Positions 1 to 9,955 of a stretch of DNA of 64,000 nt are shown in pieces. Where the stretch lies: positions 47,389,096 to 47,453,095 of the forward strand of contig NC_080045.1 in NCBI RefSeq assembly GCF_012489685.1, read 5' to 3'. The stretch is from Lotus japonicus. Taxonomy: Eukaryota > Streptophyta > Magnoliopsida > Fabales > Fabaceae. Position numbers and translations under genes: made by a program. Position 1 is the first letter of the stretch, and each line of letters begins with the position of its first letter. The notes under the pieces were generated by a model. That model was not told the DNA's origin. It searched no databases and saw only the letters and a program-made list of their open reading frames with translations.

Positions 1-763
1 TTGTTATGCATGTGAGGAATCAATGTTTAAGAAAGTGAGTTATAGATATCCACTCATGTGAGGAATCAATGAAGTAGGGTAGAAATGGAGTAGATAAATC
101 ATGGATAAGAATGAATTTGCATATAGAATCATATGAAACTAGTTAAACGGTGAACTCCAATTCCAACAGTTTTCTCTCTTGATATCTATCCCTCTTTATT
201 CTCGTTTTGTTTACTTTACATGTGCATTTGATCACTAAAAACCATTAACCTTTGAAAACTCATTGCTTGAGTAGATTTACTTGAGAACGAAATTTGTGTT
301 AGCAATTCCCTGCGGATACGACAAAACCATTTACTATAGTACAATTGAGTCTTTAAAGATTCGAAAGTAAAGTGGTAAAAAAAATCTTTCAGCATGTATT
401 TGTTTCAAACATATTTAACCAAAAAAAATTGTAAGCCTCGTTCTCTTGTGGTAGGGATTAACGGGAAGCCTCGATCTCTCATTTGAGGATTAACTAGAAG
501 CTATGTTCTCTCGTTGGCCCTATACATACGTCCCTAAGTTCTAGAGGATTAAGTGGAAGCCTCGTTCTCTCAATATGATAGGGCACAACCAACAACAACG
601 CATCCACCCCCATTGAGGGCTCTTCTCCTCTAGGGAGGAATTTCCCTCTACTTAGTAGATGTTGTCATTCCATATTAGTTGCGTTTCTTTCATATTAAGT
701 AGATTTTCTACCAGATTAGGTGGTTTTGATACCCAAATAAGTGAGCTTTTCCTGTTCTAGTCT
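1..763. other. Intergenic repeat debris with short direct repeats
   Basis: No gene is supported here. A 'catgtgaggaatcaatg' motif occurs twice near positions 8 and 55. Between about 430 and 575 a degenerate unit built on 'gaagcctcgttctctc' followed by 'aggattaa' recurs about four times. The stretch near 290-340 with 'attccctgcggatacgac' resembles retrotransposon leader/LTR text, but too little remains to assign a family. All of this is read directly; the retroelement link is inference. Confidence 0.4.
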
Positions 764-1143
764 ATGCCCCTCTTATTCATTAGCCACCACTCCTCCTTGT
801 TGTCACCTCGGTCGTCACCTCTACCTCTACCTCCCATCGGAGCCTTAGGCTCGACCATGAATTTTGCCCACTTATGCAACAAGCATCGTGTGCCCCTTCG
901 TCTTTGCTCCACCGGAACCATAAGCCTAGCTGCGACCTATGTCCACTGTGCCACGTCCCTTCTCCCTGCCGTTGTGACAGTAGGTAATGACCACCTCCTA
1001 CATGCACTGGATTAAGCTCCTATCATAGTCTACACCTACCGTTGAATTCGGACTCTGCTTCCGCCTTCGTCCCCTGTTGTTTCCATCATCCTCCTTAGCC
1101 ATTTCATCTCATGTTGCTACTTGTTTGGGACCTTTAATTAGGA

Positions 1144-1146
<3 letters not shown>

Positions 1147-1192
<46 letters not shown>

Positions 1193-1374
1193 TTCTTACA
1201 CCTTCCAATTTGACCCTTAGTGATATCGCTAAAGCCAAGATATGAGCCTCGTTCATAGTCGCACAGTTTGCAGCTCCGGCAGAGCTGAATGACTTGTATT
1301 GATGAGAGCATTGTGTAAAAAAATGATAAAAGTTCTTTTCGCTCATAAGTCAATTGGTTTCTATGTTGAATCTG

Positions 1375-1456
<82 letters not shown>

Positions 1457-1643
1457 TTCTTACACCTTCCAATTTGACCCTTAGTGATATCGCTAAAGCC
1501 AAGATATGAGCCTCGTTCATAGTCGCACAGTTTGCAGCTCCGGCAGAGCTGAATGACTTGTATTGATGAGAGCATTGTGTAAAAAAATGATAAAAGTTCT
1601 TTTTGCTCATAAGTCAATTGGTTTCTATGTTGAATCCATGGTT
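1147..1643. repeat. Tandem duplication of ~264 bp unit with (CT)n microsatellites
   Basis: Two copies of a roughly 190 bp non-repetitive block (about 1188-1378 and 1452-1642) are each preceded by a long (CT)n tract (1147-1188 and about 1381-1451). The blocks are almost identical, differing visibly near the end ('gaatctgtgg' versus 'gaatccatgg') and at 'cttttcgctc' versus 'ctttttgctc'. The copies are offset by about 264 bp. The minus strand reads open through both copies, but only because Arg-Glu repeats from (GA)n add no stops; I do not call a gene. Confidence 0.85.
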
Positions 1644-1799
1644 TTTCCGAGGTTTCGTACGACGCTGAGGGTTTTTACTTCATGGTTTTAGCTAGGCGTA
1701 ATAGCTTCTTAACTTGAGTGTGCATACTTGTTGGCATTTTTCTTATGTATTTGAATTTGTTTTGCAACTCTTTGGGTATTTATTACAAGAAAATAATTT

Positions 1800-1972
1800 T
1801 TATACACTAGCGGTGTAAAGTTTTTTTACACAGTCAACCAATTAGATTTCAAGAATATGAGAAAATTATTATTTTTTTTAATTTAATTAGTCGACGTGTC
1901 AAATCCTTAATTAAAATTTGATTAATTGACAATGTAAAATAATTTTACACTATCAATGCATCATCTTTTTCT
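1800..1972. mobile_element. Small MITE-like element with 'gtgtaaa...ttttacac' ends
   Basis: An AT-rich segment starts near 'tacactagcggtgtaaag' with 'ttttacac' and closes with 'gtaaaataattttacactatc', giving short inverted ends around a 150-170 bp body. This is typical of small non-autonomous DNA transposons in dicots. No clean target duplication was identified, so borders are approximate. Confidence 0.35.
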
Positions 1973-2139
1973 CTTATTACCAACATTTTTGAAAATAAAA
2001 ATGTAATGCTATCACCTTGTTTCTTCACCATATATTTATCCAGCATTAGAAAAGCTGGGGAGAAAAGGAAAATATTGCTCAAAAAATTCACGGGGATTAG
2101 GACCATTAGGAGGTTTCGTCTACCGAGAAACTGACACAC

Positions 2140-4218
2140 GGTGCTTCAGTTTCATATGCACCGTTGGATCAGATATTTTTAAATTTTAACGGTTCAGATA
2201 AATTAGCATTAAAACAATTCATTTGTTAATTATATCTTAATTTACAAAAGCACCCTTCTTCTTCCCCAACCCACCCCCACCACCTTTCCTACTCCTCTCC
2301 CTCCCCACCCCCTTTTCCTTCCCCCACCGCCCTCCTCCGCAGCCCACTCCTTCTCCCTTCCACATCCAGTGACCCTCACCCCCACGCTGCCAAAAACGAT
2401 GGAGGGGAATGGAGTGATGTTGGTAAATCCGCAAGTGTACGTTTTAATTATCGAACCACAGGGATTGTGAGTGAATAAATTCGGTTCAAGCTTTGAGTAT
2501 GAAGGTTTGTTTTATTGAGATGATGAAACGTCGAAACGTCGAAGTAGTAAAAAGGGAAAATAAACATAAACTCACAAAAGAACATGCTTTGGATCCTTGC
2601 TCAACTAGTCAATTCAAGCACATCATTCTAAGCACATGTTCTCATGAATCTCTCCTTGATGCTATAGCCTAAGCAACTACCTATCGATGCCTCGCATAGA
2701 TAATTCTTTCAAACTAAAAGATAAGCTCAATTCCTTGTGTACTTAAACATTTGTTTGAAGCATAAAGATTATAAAGTTCAGGCCAACAAACCCCAACCCT
2801 TCCTTTATTCCTAGTAGCAAGCATAGAAGGGGTAATCCCAAATCGGTTCCTTAATCTATAACAAACTTCCGTTCTGATTATAGAAAAGCATAAAGCAAGC
2901 ATGCATACAAGCTTAGATTGAAATTCAGAAAATGGGATTCAAGGAAAGAAGAAGAACATGTGGGAAAGAACTTAAGATTATAACTTAAAGATGAAAAGTC
3001 TTACAAGAAAACCAAAGCAATAGAAGAGATTAGCCAAGCATGGCTAGGAACCTGAATTACAAGCTTGGAAGCCTTCTCTCACTCTCCTAGATGATCCTCT
3101 ACCTCTGAATTTTACAAAGTATGAAAAAGATACAAGAGAAAATGACTAGAATCCTATTTATAAGCAAAATTGGCGTTTTTCTGCTGTGTCGGGCGCTCAA
3201 GCGCCAGGCCTAATTTTCCAGCTTTTTTGCTTCTGTTAAATTGGCGCTCAGGCGCCTGAGCGCCCTTTGCACGCATGAAGGCCTCTTGAACTTCATTTTT
3301 ACTCCAATTTAATGCTCCCATCAAGCCTTTAAGCCCCTAGACCTTCCTTCTTCAGCTGTTTCAACCTGAATACTCTCATTAAAGCTCAAGGAAAATATCA
3401 AGAATAGCAAAGGTTTACTGACACAAGAGACCCTAGACCAAAGACAAATGCTAAAAGACACAATTCTATGCTTAAATATAAAAAAGGTCCCTAAAGAACC
3501 ACAACATTACTAAACACATGCAAATGCAAAAGAAAATGTAAAAATGCATGAGAATGCATGAAACACTACATGAGACTCAGCAAAAAGACTCAAAACCTAC
3601 AAAGAAATGACCCTAAAAACACTACTAAATCCGGGTCATCAAGTGATCTGCCACCAAATCTCCCCAGACTCGGCCTCCACCGCCCACCGGGATCAGATCC
3701 GCCATCAAAGCTTCCAGATCCGCCTCAAAATCTTCCAGATCTGTCACAGCCACCGGCCTCCACCGTCTACCGGAGCCTTACCCCACCCCAGTACTCACAC
3801 ATACTCTGTCGTTCCAAACCTGCACGTTGTTTGCTCCTTGCATCTGTGTGGTTCATCTCCACACTGTACTTTTCACCCTCTCTCCCTCAACATGCTCAAA
3901 CCCACTTCACCGGCGGCTGAAGCGGCAGAGATCCCCCACCCCTTCCCCTCCTACCTCCTCCCCCATCTCCTCCTCCCCTGCCGCCTCTTTCTCCCCCAAG
4001 TTTGCATCTTTACGAAGGTCAATGTTATTTTCATGGACAAAGTTTGCATCTTTTAGGCATAACTTAAAAGAATTGTACATCTATGCCACATGCCCACATC
4101 TCAGATTCAAACAAGATCTGGAAATCTAGGATGATGATGGTGGAAGGAGCAAGGAGGAAAAAATTGAGAAAATAAGAATATTTTTGTCTAATCACTGAAA
4201 AAATGAAACTGAAGCACC
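2140..4218. mobile_element. TIR element (Mutator-like candidate) interrupted by a solo LTR
   Basis: The left end 'ggtgcttcagtttcat' (2140-2155) is matched by its inverse 'atgaaactgaagcacc' at 4203-4218. Directly outside both ends lies the same 13-base direct repeat 'gaaactgacacac' (2127-2139 and 4219-4231). Subtracting the nested LTR and its duplicated target leaves about 850 bp. The interior is C-rich and polypyrimidine-rich (for example 2250-2400 and 3950-4000). No transposase is visible. The target repeat is longer than the 9-11 bp usual for Mutator, so the superfamily is a guess. The terminal inverted repeat plus flanking direct repeat is seen directly. Confidence 0.5.
2418..3641 (-). mobile_element. 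Solo LTR of a retrotransposon (1224 bp, TSD AGTGA)
   Basis: The segment begins TGTTGGTAAATCC and ends GGGTCATCA (TG...CA) and is flanked by the 5-base duplication AGTGA (2413-2417 and 3642-3646). No second LTR or coding region is attached, so it is most simply a solo LTR left by recombination. The text near the left end ('cgaaccacagggat') resembles the 3' end of plant gypsy LTRs when read on the minus strand, hence the strand call. Inside is a GC-rich pair of arms near 3180-3265 ('gcgctcaagcgcc' and 'ggcgcctgagcgcc') that can fold. Confidence 0.75.
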
Positions 4219-4239
4219 GAAACTGACACACCGTAGATG

Positions 4240-4948
4240 CAGTCGGATTAGGAATGTAAATATGTAATATGTATTGAACGTGAGGGATGTGAAAGGATCC
4301 AATTAGAACATACCCATATTGTAATATGGAGTTTTTTATGGACTCATCCATGGTGGTCGCCACATGGGGTTTTCATGCACAATCTCTGACCCACATGGCA
4401 TTAAAAGTGAGGAATGGGCTAAGAGTAAGGGATAGCTATAATGGTTGTCTTAAGCCTGAAAAGCAAAAAAATAGAAATTCAATGCTTTATTTTTTGTCAG
4501 TGAAAAATTCAAGGTTTAAAAAGAGAGTAAACTCAAATGATCTTCACTTAGATGGGTTTAGTACTGAAAAAAAGAAGTTCTACCCTACTCTTGTAACAAA
4601 TAAAGTTAAAGGGCTAAAACTTATATTCTTTGCAACTCTCCACAAGCAAAGCCAATTGACAAAAATTGACCTTTAAAAAGATAAGCCAAAACTTCTCTAC
4701 ACACAATTAGGTTTTCCCTTTTCAGCCATGATTTCACACCCCAAGAACTCTATTTTTCAATGGCTTTCGTGAAAAGAATGAAGGCAATCAGGGGTTCACA
4801 ACCAAATTCAATAGAAATACTATATGTTGATGAAATTTACATAGACAAACAAACAAACAAAACCAAAACTGAATTGATAGTACGTAGCAAGAACATGCCA
4901 AATACTTTGAGCTAGCGGGAATGAAGCCTGGTCCGAGATCACTCTCAC
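4240..4948. other. Intergenic, no supported gene
   Basis: A 116-codon open frame on the plus strand (4326-4676) is present, but it has no recognisable domain, has ordinary intergenic composition and lacks gene context. I see nothing else of note apart from AT-rich sequence. Confidence 0.4.
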
Positions 4949-5422
4949 ATTATGTTTGTTTGAAGAGAGTTTGGTAAGAGAGAGATAGGGGAGAGAGAGA
5001 TAGAGAAGAGATGCTCAAACCACCCTTATTTGATAGCTACATCTCTAGTGAAGAGAGAGTTTTTTAACGCGGGCCCCACTCCTTTTTTTCCCCTCTCCAA
5101 TTTGAGAAGAGATAGCATGTGGATGATGTTTACTTTTTTGTTTCCTATTTTGTCCTTGTCTTCTCTCTCTCTCCAAGGCCATTGAAAGTTGTAATTTTTT
5201 TTCTTTTGCTGGACATCATAGTCTTTTTCTAAAAATTAAATTTTTTAGTTTTTATTTTATATTATCCACCTCATTCTTTCTCTCATCTCTCTCTTTCATC
5301 TCTATCATAACAAACAATCAACAAATCTACTATATTTCTCACATATTTCTCTCTACTCAACTTCTCTCTTCTTTTCTCTCTCTTCTCTATCTCTCTATAT
5401 CCTACCAAACAAAGTGTCAAGG
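4949..5422. mobile_element. MITE-like inverted-repeat element rich in GA/CT tracts
   Basis: The left end reads 'cacattatgtttgtttg' followed by purine-rich 'gagagagatagg' text. The right end reads 'accaaacaaagtgtc' preceded by matching 'ctctctat' text, so the ends and sub-terminal arms are roughly inverted. Length is about 470 bp with no coding capacity. The ends are imperfect and a target duplication was not resolved. Confidence 0.35.
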
Positions 5423-7028
5423 CTGCTCTTTGCTTTTAAAGGATGGCCTCGAACCAGACAACTTTCCCCTCAACTCTTTCATACATCTCTCGAGAGAATT
5501 GGTAGAGAAAGAATTGATTTGAGAGTGAGAGACAGAGAAGCCTGTTTGATTTTGATTAGGCCATGCATTGTTTTTTCATGGGCCATTAAATACGTGAACA
5601 TGGAGAATATGTGGGGTCAGAAAACGTGGCCCACTTGCTATGGCTCCACAAATTCTTATCAAGCTTCTTATACATTGACCAAAAAAAAAACTTCTTATAC
5701 AATTTATTTTCTAATAATTGAGTTATCATTGAGATAATCTTATTTGAAACCTAAACATTCACATTTTTATGGGATTACTTTATCTAACACAAATTTTTTC
5801 ATACTCACTTTAAATAATTAACTACTGCTATTACACATATTTCAAGTAAGATACTTTTTTCTCCTTTCCTTTTAGTTTTTATTTACTTTTTGTACTTTCG
5901 GAAGTGGAGTATTCTTTTTTTTACATTGGAATGATTCTTCAATGATTGATTTTTGGACCTTAATTCCCCTCTCCAACTCATATTTCACATAACTCTTACT
6001 ACTTGAACTATCTCTTCAGGATGAAGTGGAGTATTCTAAAGTAGTAAACAACCTCTTTTAGCATCTGGTAAAGGCCTGACATCTGGTAAAGGCCTGGCAA
6101 AGTTCCCTTTAAGTCCTACCTACCTTGCCTATCTCTTACCAAACAATGCCTACTATACACACATGGCTTGCTTAGTTATTCCTATTGGCCAAAGACTTGG
6201 CACAAATTTGAAAATCGCAGGATAATCATTATTATGGTGGATAAAAGCAAAAATCAAAGCAAATTGTTTTATTTTGCTTTATTAAACGGATCCCCAACAT
6301 AATTTTCGGACGAGTTTCTAAATATGAACTAATATACTTTCACTATCCACGCAGCTCTCTTGTGATTACATTTGACATAAGTACTAAGTAGGTCCTTTGT
6401 AAATTCAGAATATCTCATATTTTTTCTGGTCAAACTAATTACATAAAATTACATGCAAGGGTGAAGGCAAGATTTTAACAAGGGGTGGCCGTGATTTATC
6501 AGACAACGCGCGTCCATGTTTGAATGCATGATAAAAAAGTCACAGTATATCAAAATTATAGTCGTCAAAAGAAAAAATTAAGAATCTTGACTTTCTAGCA
6601 TGTATCTAAACATGGACTATATGACTTATAAGAAAAAATATAATTAATTGAGTGCAGAAGATATTAACCAACTAATAAGTTTGTTGAAACATAAAATCAA
6701 AATAAATAAATAAACTAATAACTTTATTTACCAAAAACAAAATGTAGAAAAGTAGCATATTATATTTGAGAACTAAGTAGAACAACTAGACAAGCTTTGA
6801 AAAAAAATTCATACATCTCTAAAGGACAAAAAATTAAAATTAAAGTGCCCCCTATGCCCCAATCTTTCAGATCAAGTTGAAACACGTAAAGAAGAAACAA
6901 TTAGTGCCACATTACTTCAACAAGAAAATTCCCTAAAAGGTCGTACAATAAAAAAAAGGAAAAAATATTCACTAATTTCTCTTTATATAGAATCCATTTT
7001 GTACGTGAATACTACCTCCGGTCCTACT
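5423..7028. other. Intergenic AT-rich sequence
   Basis: No gene is supported. A 17-18 bp direct repeat containing 'catctggtaaaggcctg' occurs twice in tandem near 6062-6096. The rest is AT-rich and featureless to my reading. Confidence 0.4.
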
Positions 7029-7345
7029 TATCCATAATATATAGAAATAAGAATAGTTCAGGGTCCCACTATTCCATGTGGCATCTCACAAGCCTTCTCC
7101 ACCACTAATCCACGTGGCAGTTCAAGCTATTTTTGTCTTTTTTCTTTTTTTTAGTTTTTCATTATCTTAACTTTTCATTCGAAATCTCATACTCAAATCA
7201 CTACCTTCTCTCTCCCTCTCTATCTCCAGTTTTTCAAAATGACCCAATCACTCATCGATGGTGGTGGCATAAGTTTTGTGTTCCATGATAGTGTTCGAAA
7301 ATGTCCGCCGACGTTACCAGCAACGAGGAAGACAAGCCCACCTAT
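7029..7345 (+). mobile_element. Left part of a Helitron-like element interrupted by the Sirevirus
   Basis: The text 'tccataatatatagaaataag' near 7029 recurs at about 22845, where it heads a short element ending in a Helitron-type 3' hairpin. Here it is followed by 'ttcagggtcccac' and 'ccacgtggca' blocks that have counterparts at 22870-22920. After these comes leader-like sequence with an ATG at 7239, running to the CCTAT target site of the retrotransposon. The sequence continues at 19475. Assignment to a Helitron is inference from end similarity. Confidence 0.35.
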
Positions 7346-8551
7346 TGAAGGTATGAAAAACGGTAGAAAGGGGGGGTTTGAATAACGTTTTCAGTATAAA
7401 GCTTCCACCTTAAAGATTTTGACAAATCTTTCGAGAACTTAAGTGCTAAAGATAAGAGATAGAAAAGCACACAAGAATTTTATCCTGGTTCACTTGATAA
7501 ATCACTCAAGCTACTCCAGTCCACCCGTTAAGGTGATTTCTTCCTTCTTAGAATGAAGACAATCCACTAATCAGGTAAGAGTTACAACTGCACTTGAAAC
7601 CTACAAGTGACTAACAATTACACTGACTTAGCTCACACTAAGATTCACTCTCTTAGTCTTCTCTAGGATCCGATCAACCTTGATCTCCTAAAGGAACTAA
7701 ACAAACTGTTTATCAAAGAATTGTTTACAAGAGATTTGCTTCTAAAAAGCTAATAGTAAACTCAATGAATTTCAGATGAAGGAAAGCTTAGAAGAATTTG
7801 AATTTGTCTTGCGCGTATGTGAATGCTTCTAGCCGCTTCTTTCAGTCTTCAGCCTCTTTATATACTCCAAGGATTAGGGTTGAGCGTTGCATGGGAAATG
7901 CTACCGTTGGAGGGCAGTTCTGGAAAATCCAGCTTCTGCTATGTCTGAGACTGTTAGGTAGGTCGTCAGGGAGGTACAGTTGCTTTTGTACTTGGATAGC
8001 GACTTGACCTTTAAACCTAGGAGACTTCTGATCAGGGGAATGCTTCATATTGGAACTTGTGAAGCCGGTTGATCAGAGTCAGAGGGAAAGCCCAGATCCT
8101 CTGACCATTGTTTCTTCTGATTCTGAACTCAGAGGGAAGTACATGGTCTTCAGAGTATCTTGCTTCTGGACATCAGAATTTCACTAATCAGCTTCTGGAT
8201 CTTCAGAGTCTTCTACACCATCAGAATATCTGAGCCTTCAGTGTTTCTTGGTTATCAGACTTTCTGGATCTTCAGAACTTCTAGTGACTGAGTCCACATC
8301 AGAGTTTGTATAACTTCAGAACTTCTGAAGCTTTTCCACTGTTCATACTGAACATGGTGAATGCGAAAGCGTTGCTTGGGTCGCTCTTTAACACAGTACT
8401 TCTGATTTGTGTGAGATTGAGTTGAGGTCAGAGCCTGTAAATAGCACACTCAGAAAAACACGTTAGAGTACCACAATTGTTCATATCAAAAGGTTAACTT
8501 GTAATCATCAAAACATAGAGTTGTACTACTAGATCAAAACTTGATCTTACA
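7346..8551 (-). repeat. 3' LTR of the Sirevirus element
   Basis: It is the same length as the 18269-19474 copy and nearly identical to it. Visible differences include a/g near 7478, a/g near 7559, c/t near 7601, two c/t changes near 7837-7852 and a/t plus g/a near 8190-8208. It starts TGAAGGTATG and ends GATCTTACA. Confidence 0.95.
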
Positions 8552-9104
8552 ATCTCCCCCTTTTTGATGATGACAAAACTAAGATTTTTGATGAACAATT
8601 CTTAAACATTAAACTAAATTCACTCAGAGTTTAGAGATATAGAATAAGACTTATCCTGATGTGAATAGTTTATCTTGCTCATTCTGAATTCAAGTCACTG
8701 CTTGATTCTGAGCTTAGCTCCCCCTGAATCTAATACTTGATGAAAACATTAGTAAAGTCTAGATTCTGAGCTAAATGATATAAGAGTTCAGAGTGAAAAA
8801 CTTATGACATAGATGAAAATAGAGTAATCAGAGCGCATAAGTAATCAGAGTCACGGACAAGGTATCAGAGTCTTGGGTATCAGAGTCAAATTAGAATCAC
8901 TTCAGAAGAAGTGAAATGTATTCCTTGTATTTGCCCAGTGACACATCTATGGTCATAAAGGTGGAACTCTTAAATTCTCCAAAAGAAAAATAAATCACAC
9001 TAACACATCTTACACATCAAAAACTGGGTTTACTCCCCCTTTTTGTCATAAGCAAAAAGCTTGGGGTGTGAAAAACTTAGCTTGAAGTACAAGGTACTCC
9101 CCCT
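8552..9104 (-). promoter_or_regulatory. Multiple polypurine tracts upstream of the 3' LTR
   Basis: On the coding (minus) strand the purine run AAAAAGGGGGAGA lies directly beside the LTR (8554-8565). Similar G-rich purine runs recur at about 8719-8725, 9033-9045 and 9097-9104. The LTR-adjacent copy is the expected plus-strand primer. Repeated polypurine tracts in this region are a reported hallmark of Sireviruses, so the extra copies support the genus call. Confidence 0.7.
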
Positions 9105-9291
9105 TAGAGAAGGTCTAAGTTTAAAGAAAATGAAAACGATGCAAGAATCAGAGTTAGGCGAAATAAATAGAAGAGTGAATGCAAGATAAGAACGTTTACC
9201 ACCGGCCAAGGGAGTAAAGAGGAGGGTCAGTTACCAAGAACTTAACCTCGAGAAACTGTAGGAGCATTAACTTTCAGAGAGAGAGTGAAGC

Positions 9292-9299
9292 CTATATAA
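9292..9299 (+). promoter_or_regulatory. TATA box for the antisense ORF inside the Sirevirus
   Basis: CCTATATAAAG lies about 53 bases upstream of the ATG at 9353, a spacing typical of a plant core promoter with a short leader. It faces opposite to gag-pol. AATAAA-like text follows the ORF near 9800. The signals are visible; activity is inference. Confidence 0.55.
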
Positions 9300-9352
9300 A
9301 GCGTTGGAGAGAGAGGTAAGCTTCACAACTCGAGCAATTTTCAGTAAAAAAA

Positions 9353-9745
9353 ATGGCATCATACGTCGTAGCACTAGAAGAGCTGAGAAAGAAGGCCTTT
9401 GAGGAGGACTTGTTCCTGAACATTAGGCATCCAGAGGGTACACGGACCATCTCAGAGCTAACACGGACACTGCTGGAGGAGGACCTGCGTCCAGAGTTGA
9501 AGAGAGACTTGAGGAAATTTCTTGCCTTCGTGGAGGAGGTGCAAGAACTCAGCCAGCTTGAACTCAAGCTGCTGGAAGAAAAAGAGATTTTTGAAGAGAA
9601 GCTCAAGACTGCAGAAGAGATTCTGGAGAGGGATGAGCTAAAAGACAGGCGCAACAACATCCAATATGCACTGGAGCGTCTGGAGAAGGAGAGGTCAGAG
9701 CAGCGCCAGGAGTGCAGAAGAATGAGGAGGGATCCTCCATTCTAG
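9353..9745 (+). CDS. Antisense accessory ORF, charged coiled-coil protein (130 aa)
   Basis: A 130-codon frame runs opposite to gag-pol, between the envelope-like frame and the 3' LTR. The protein is very rich in Glu, Leu, Arg and Lys. From about residue 45 to the end it looks like one long helix with heptad-like Leu spacing ('LELKLLEEKEIFEEKLK', then 'ALERLEKERSEQRQE'), so a coiled coil is likely. No enzyme motif is visible. It starts MASYVV just after an A-rich leader, with a TATA box 53 bases upstream and AT-rich polyadenylation-like sequence downstream, so it resembles a complete small gene. Antisense extra ORFs are known in some other plant LTR elements (for example Grande). I do not recognise this protein; it could be captured host sequence. 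Confidence is moderate that it is a real gene, low on role. Confidence 0.6.
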   Translation: MASYVVALEELRKKAFEEDLFLNIRHPEGTRTISELTRTLLEEDLRPELKRDLRKFLAFVEEVQELSQLELKLLEEKEIFEEKLKTAEEILERDELKDRRNNIQYALERLEKERSEQRQECRRMRRDPPF

Positions 9746-9955
9746 GATTTTAGGAAAAAGAAAGAGAATGTATGATGTAAAAGCATTTATGATGAATACT
9801 AATAAAAAATTAATTTGCAAACATAATGTCAGAAATATATATATGTGCATAGAGAATCACAAACGAACAAAGTAAAGATTAATAAGAAAGAGCTAGAGGT
9901 TGACGAAATAAAACATAGATAAAGAAAAAGAAATCAAAGCGAAGAGATCCTAAAG

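Noticed and set aside
764..1015. 83-codon plus frame and its minus shadow
   Set aside because: Ser/Pro/Leu-rich low-complexity product with no domain, no splice context and a repeat-rich neighbourhood.
1138..1617. 159-codon minus frame with Arg-Glu repeats
   Set aside because: The frame stays open only because (GA)n encodes Arg-Glu; the two identical non-repeat parts reflect the tandem duplication, not a domain repeat.
4326..4676. 116-codon plus frame
   Set aside because: No recognisable motif, no leader or promoter, and composition like the surroundings.
7798..8048. Frames of 68-69 codons in the LTR, repeated at 18721-18971
   Set aside because: Present twice only because LTRs are duplicated; no protein-like features.
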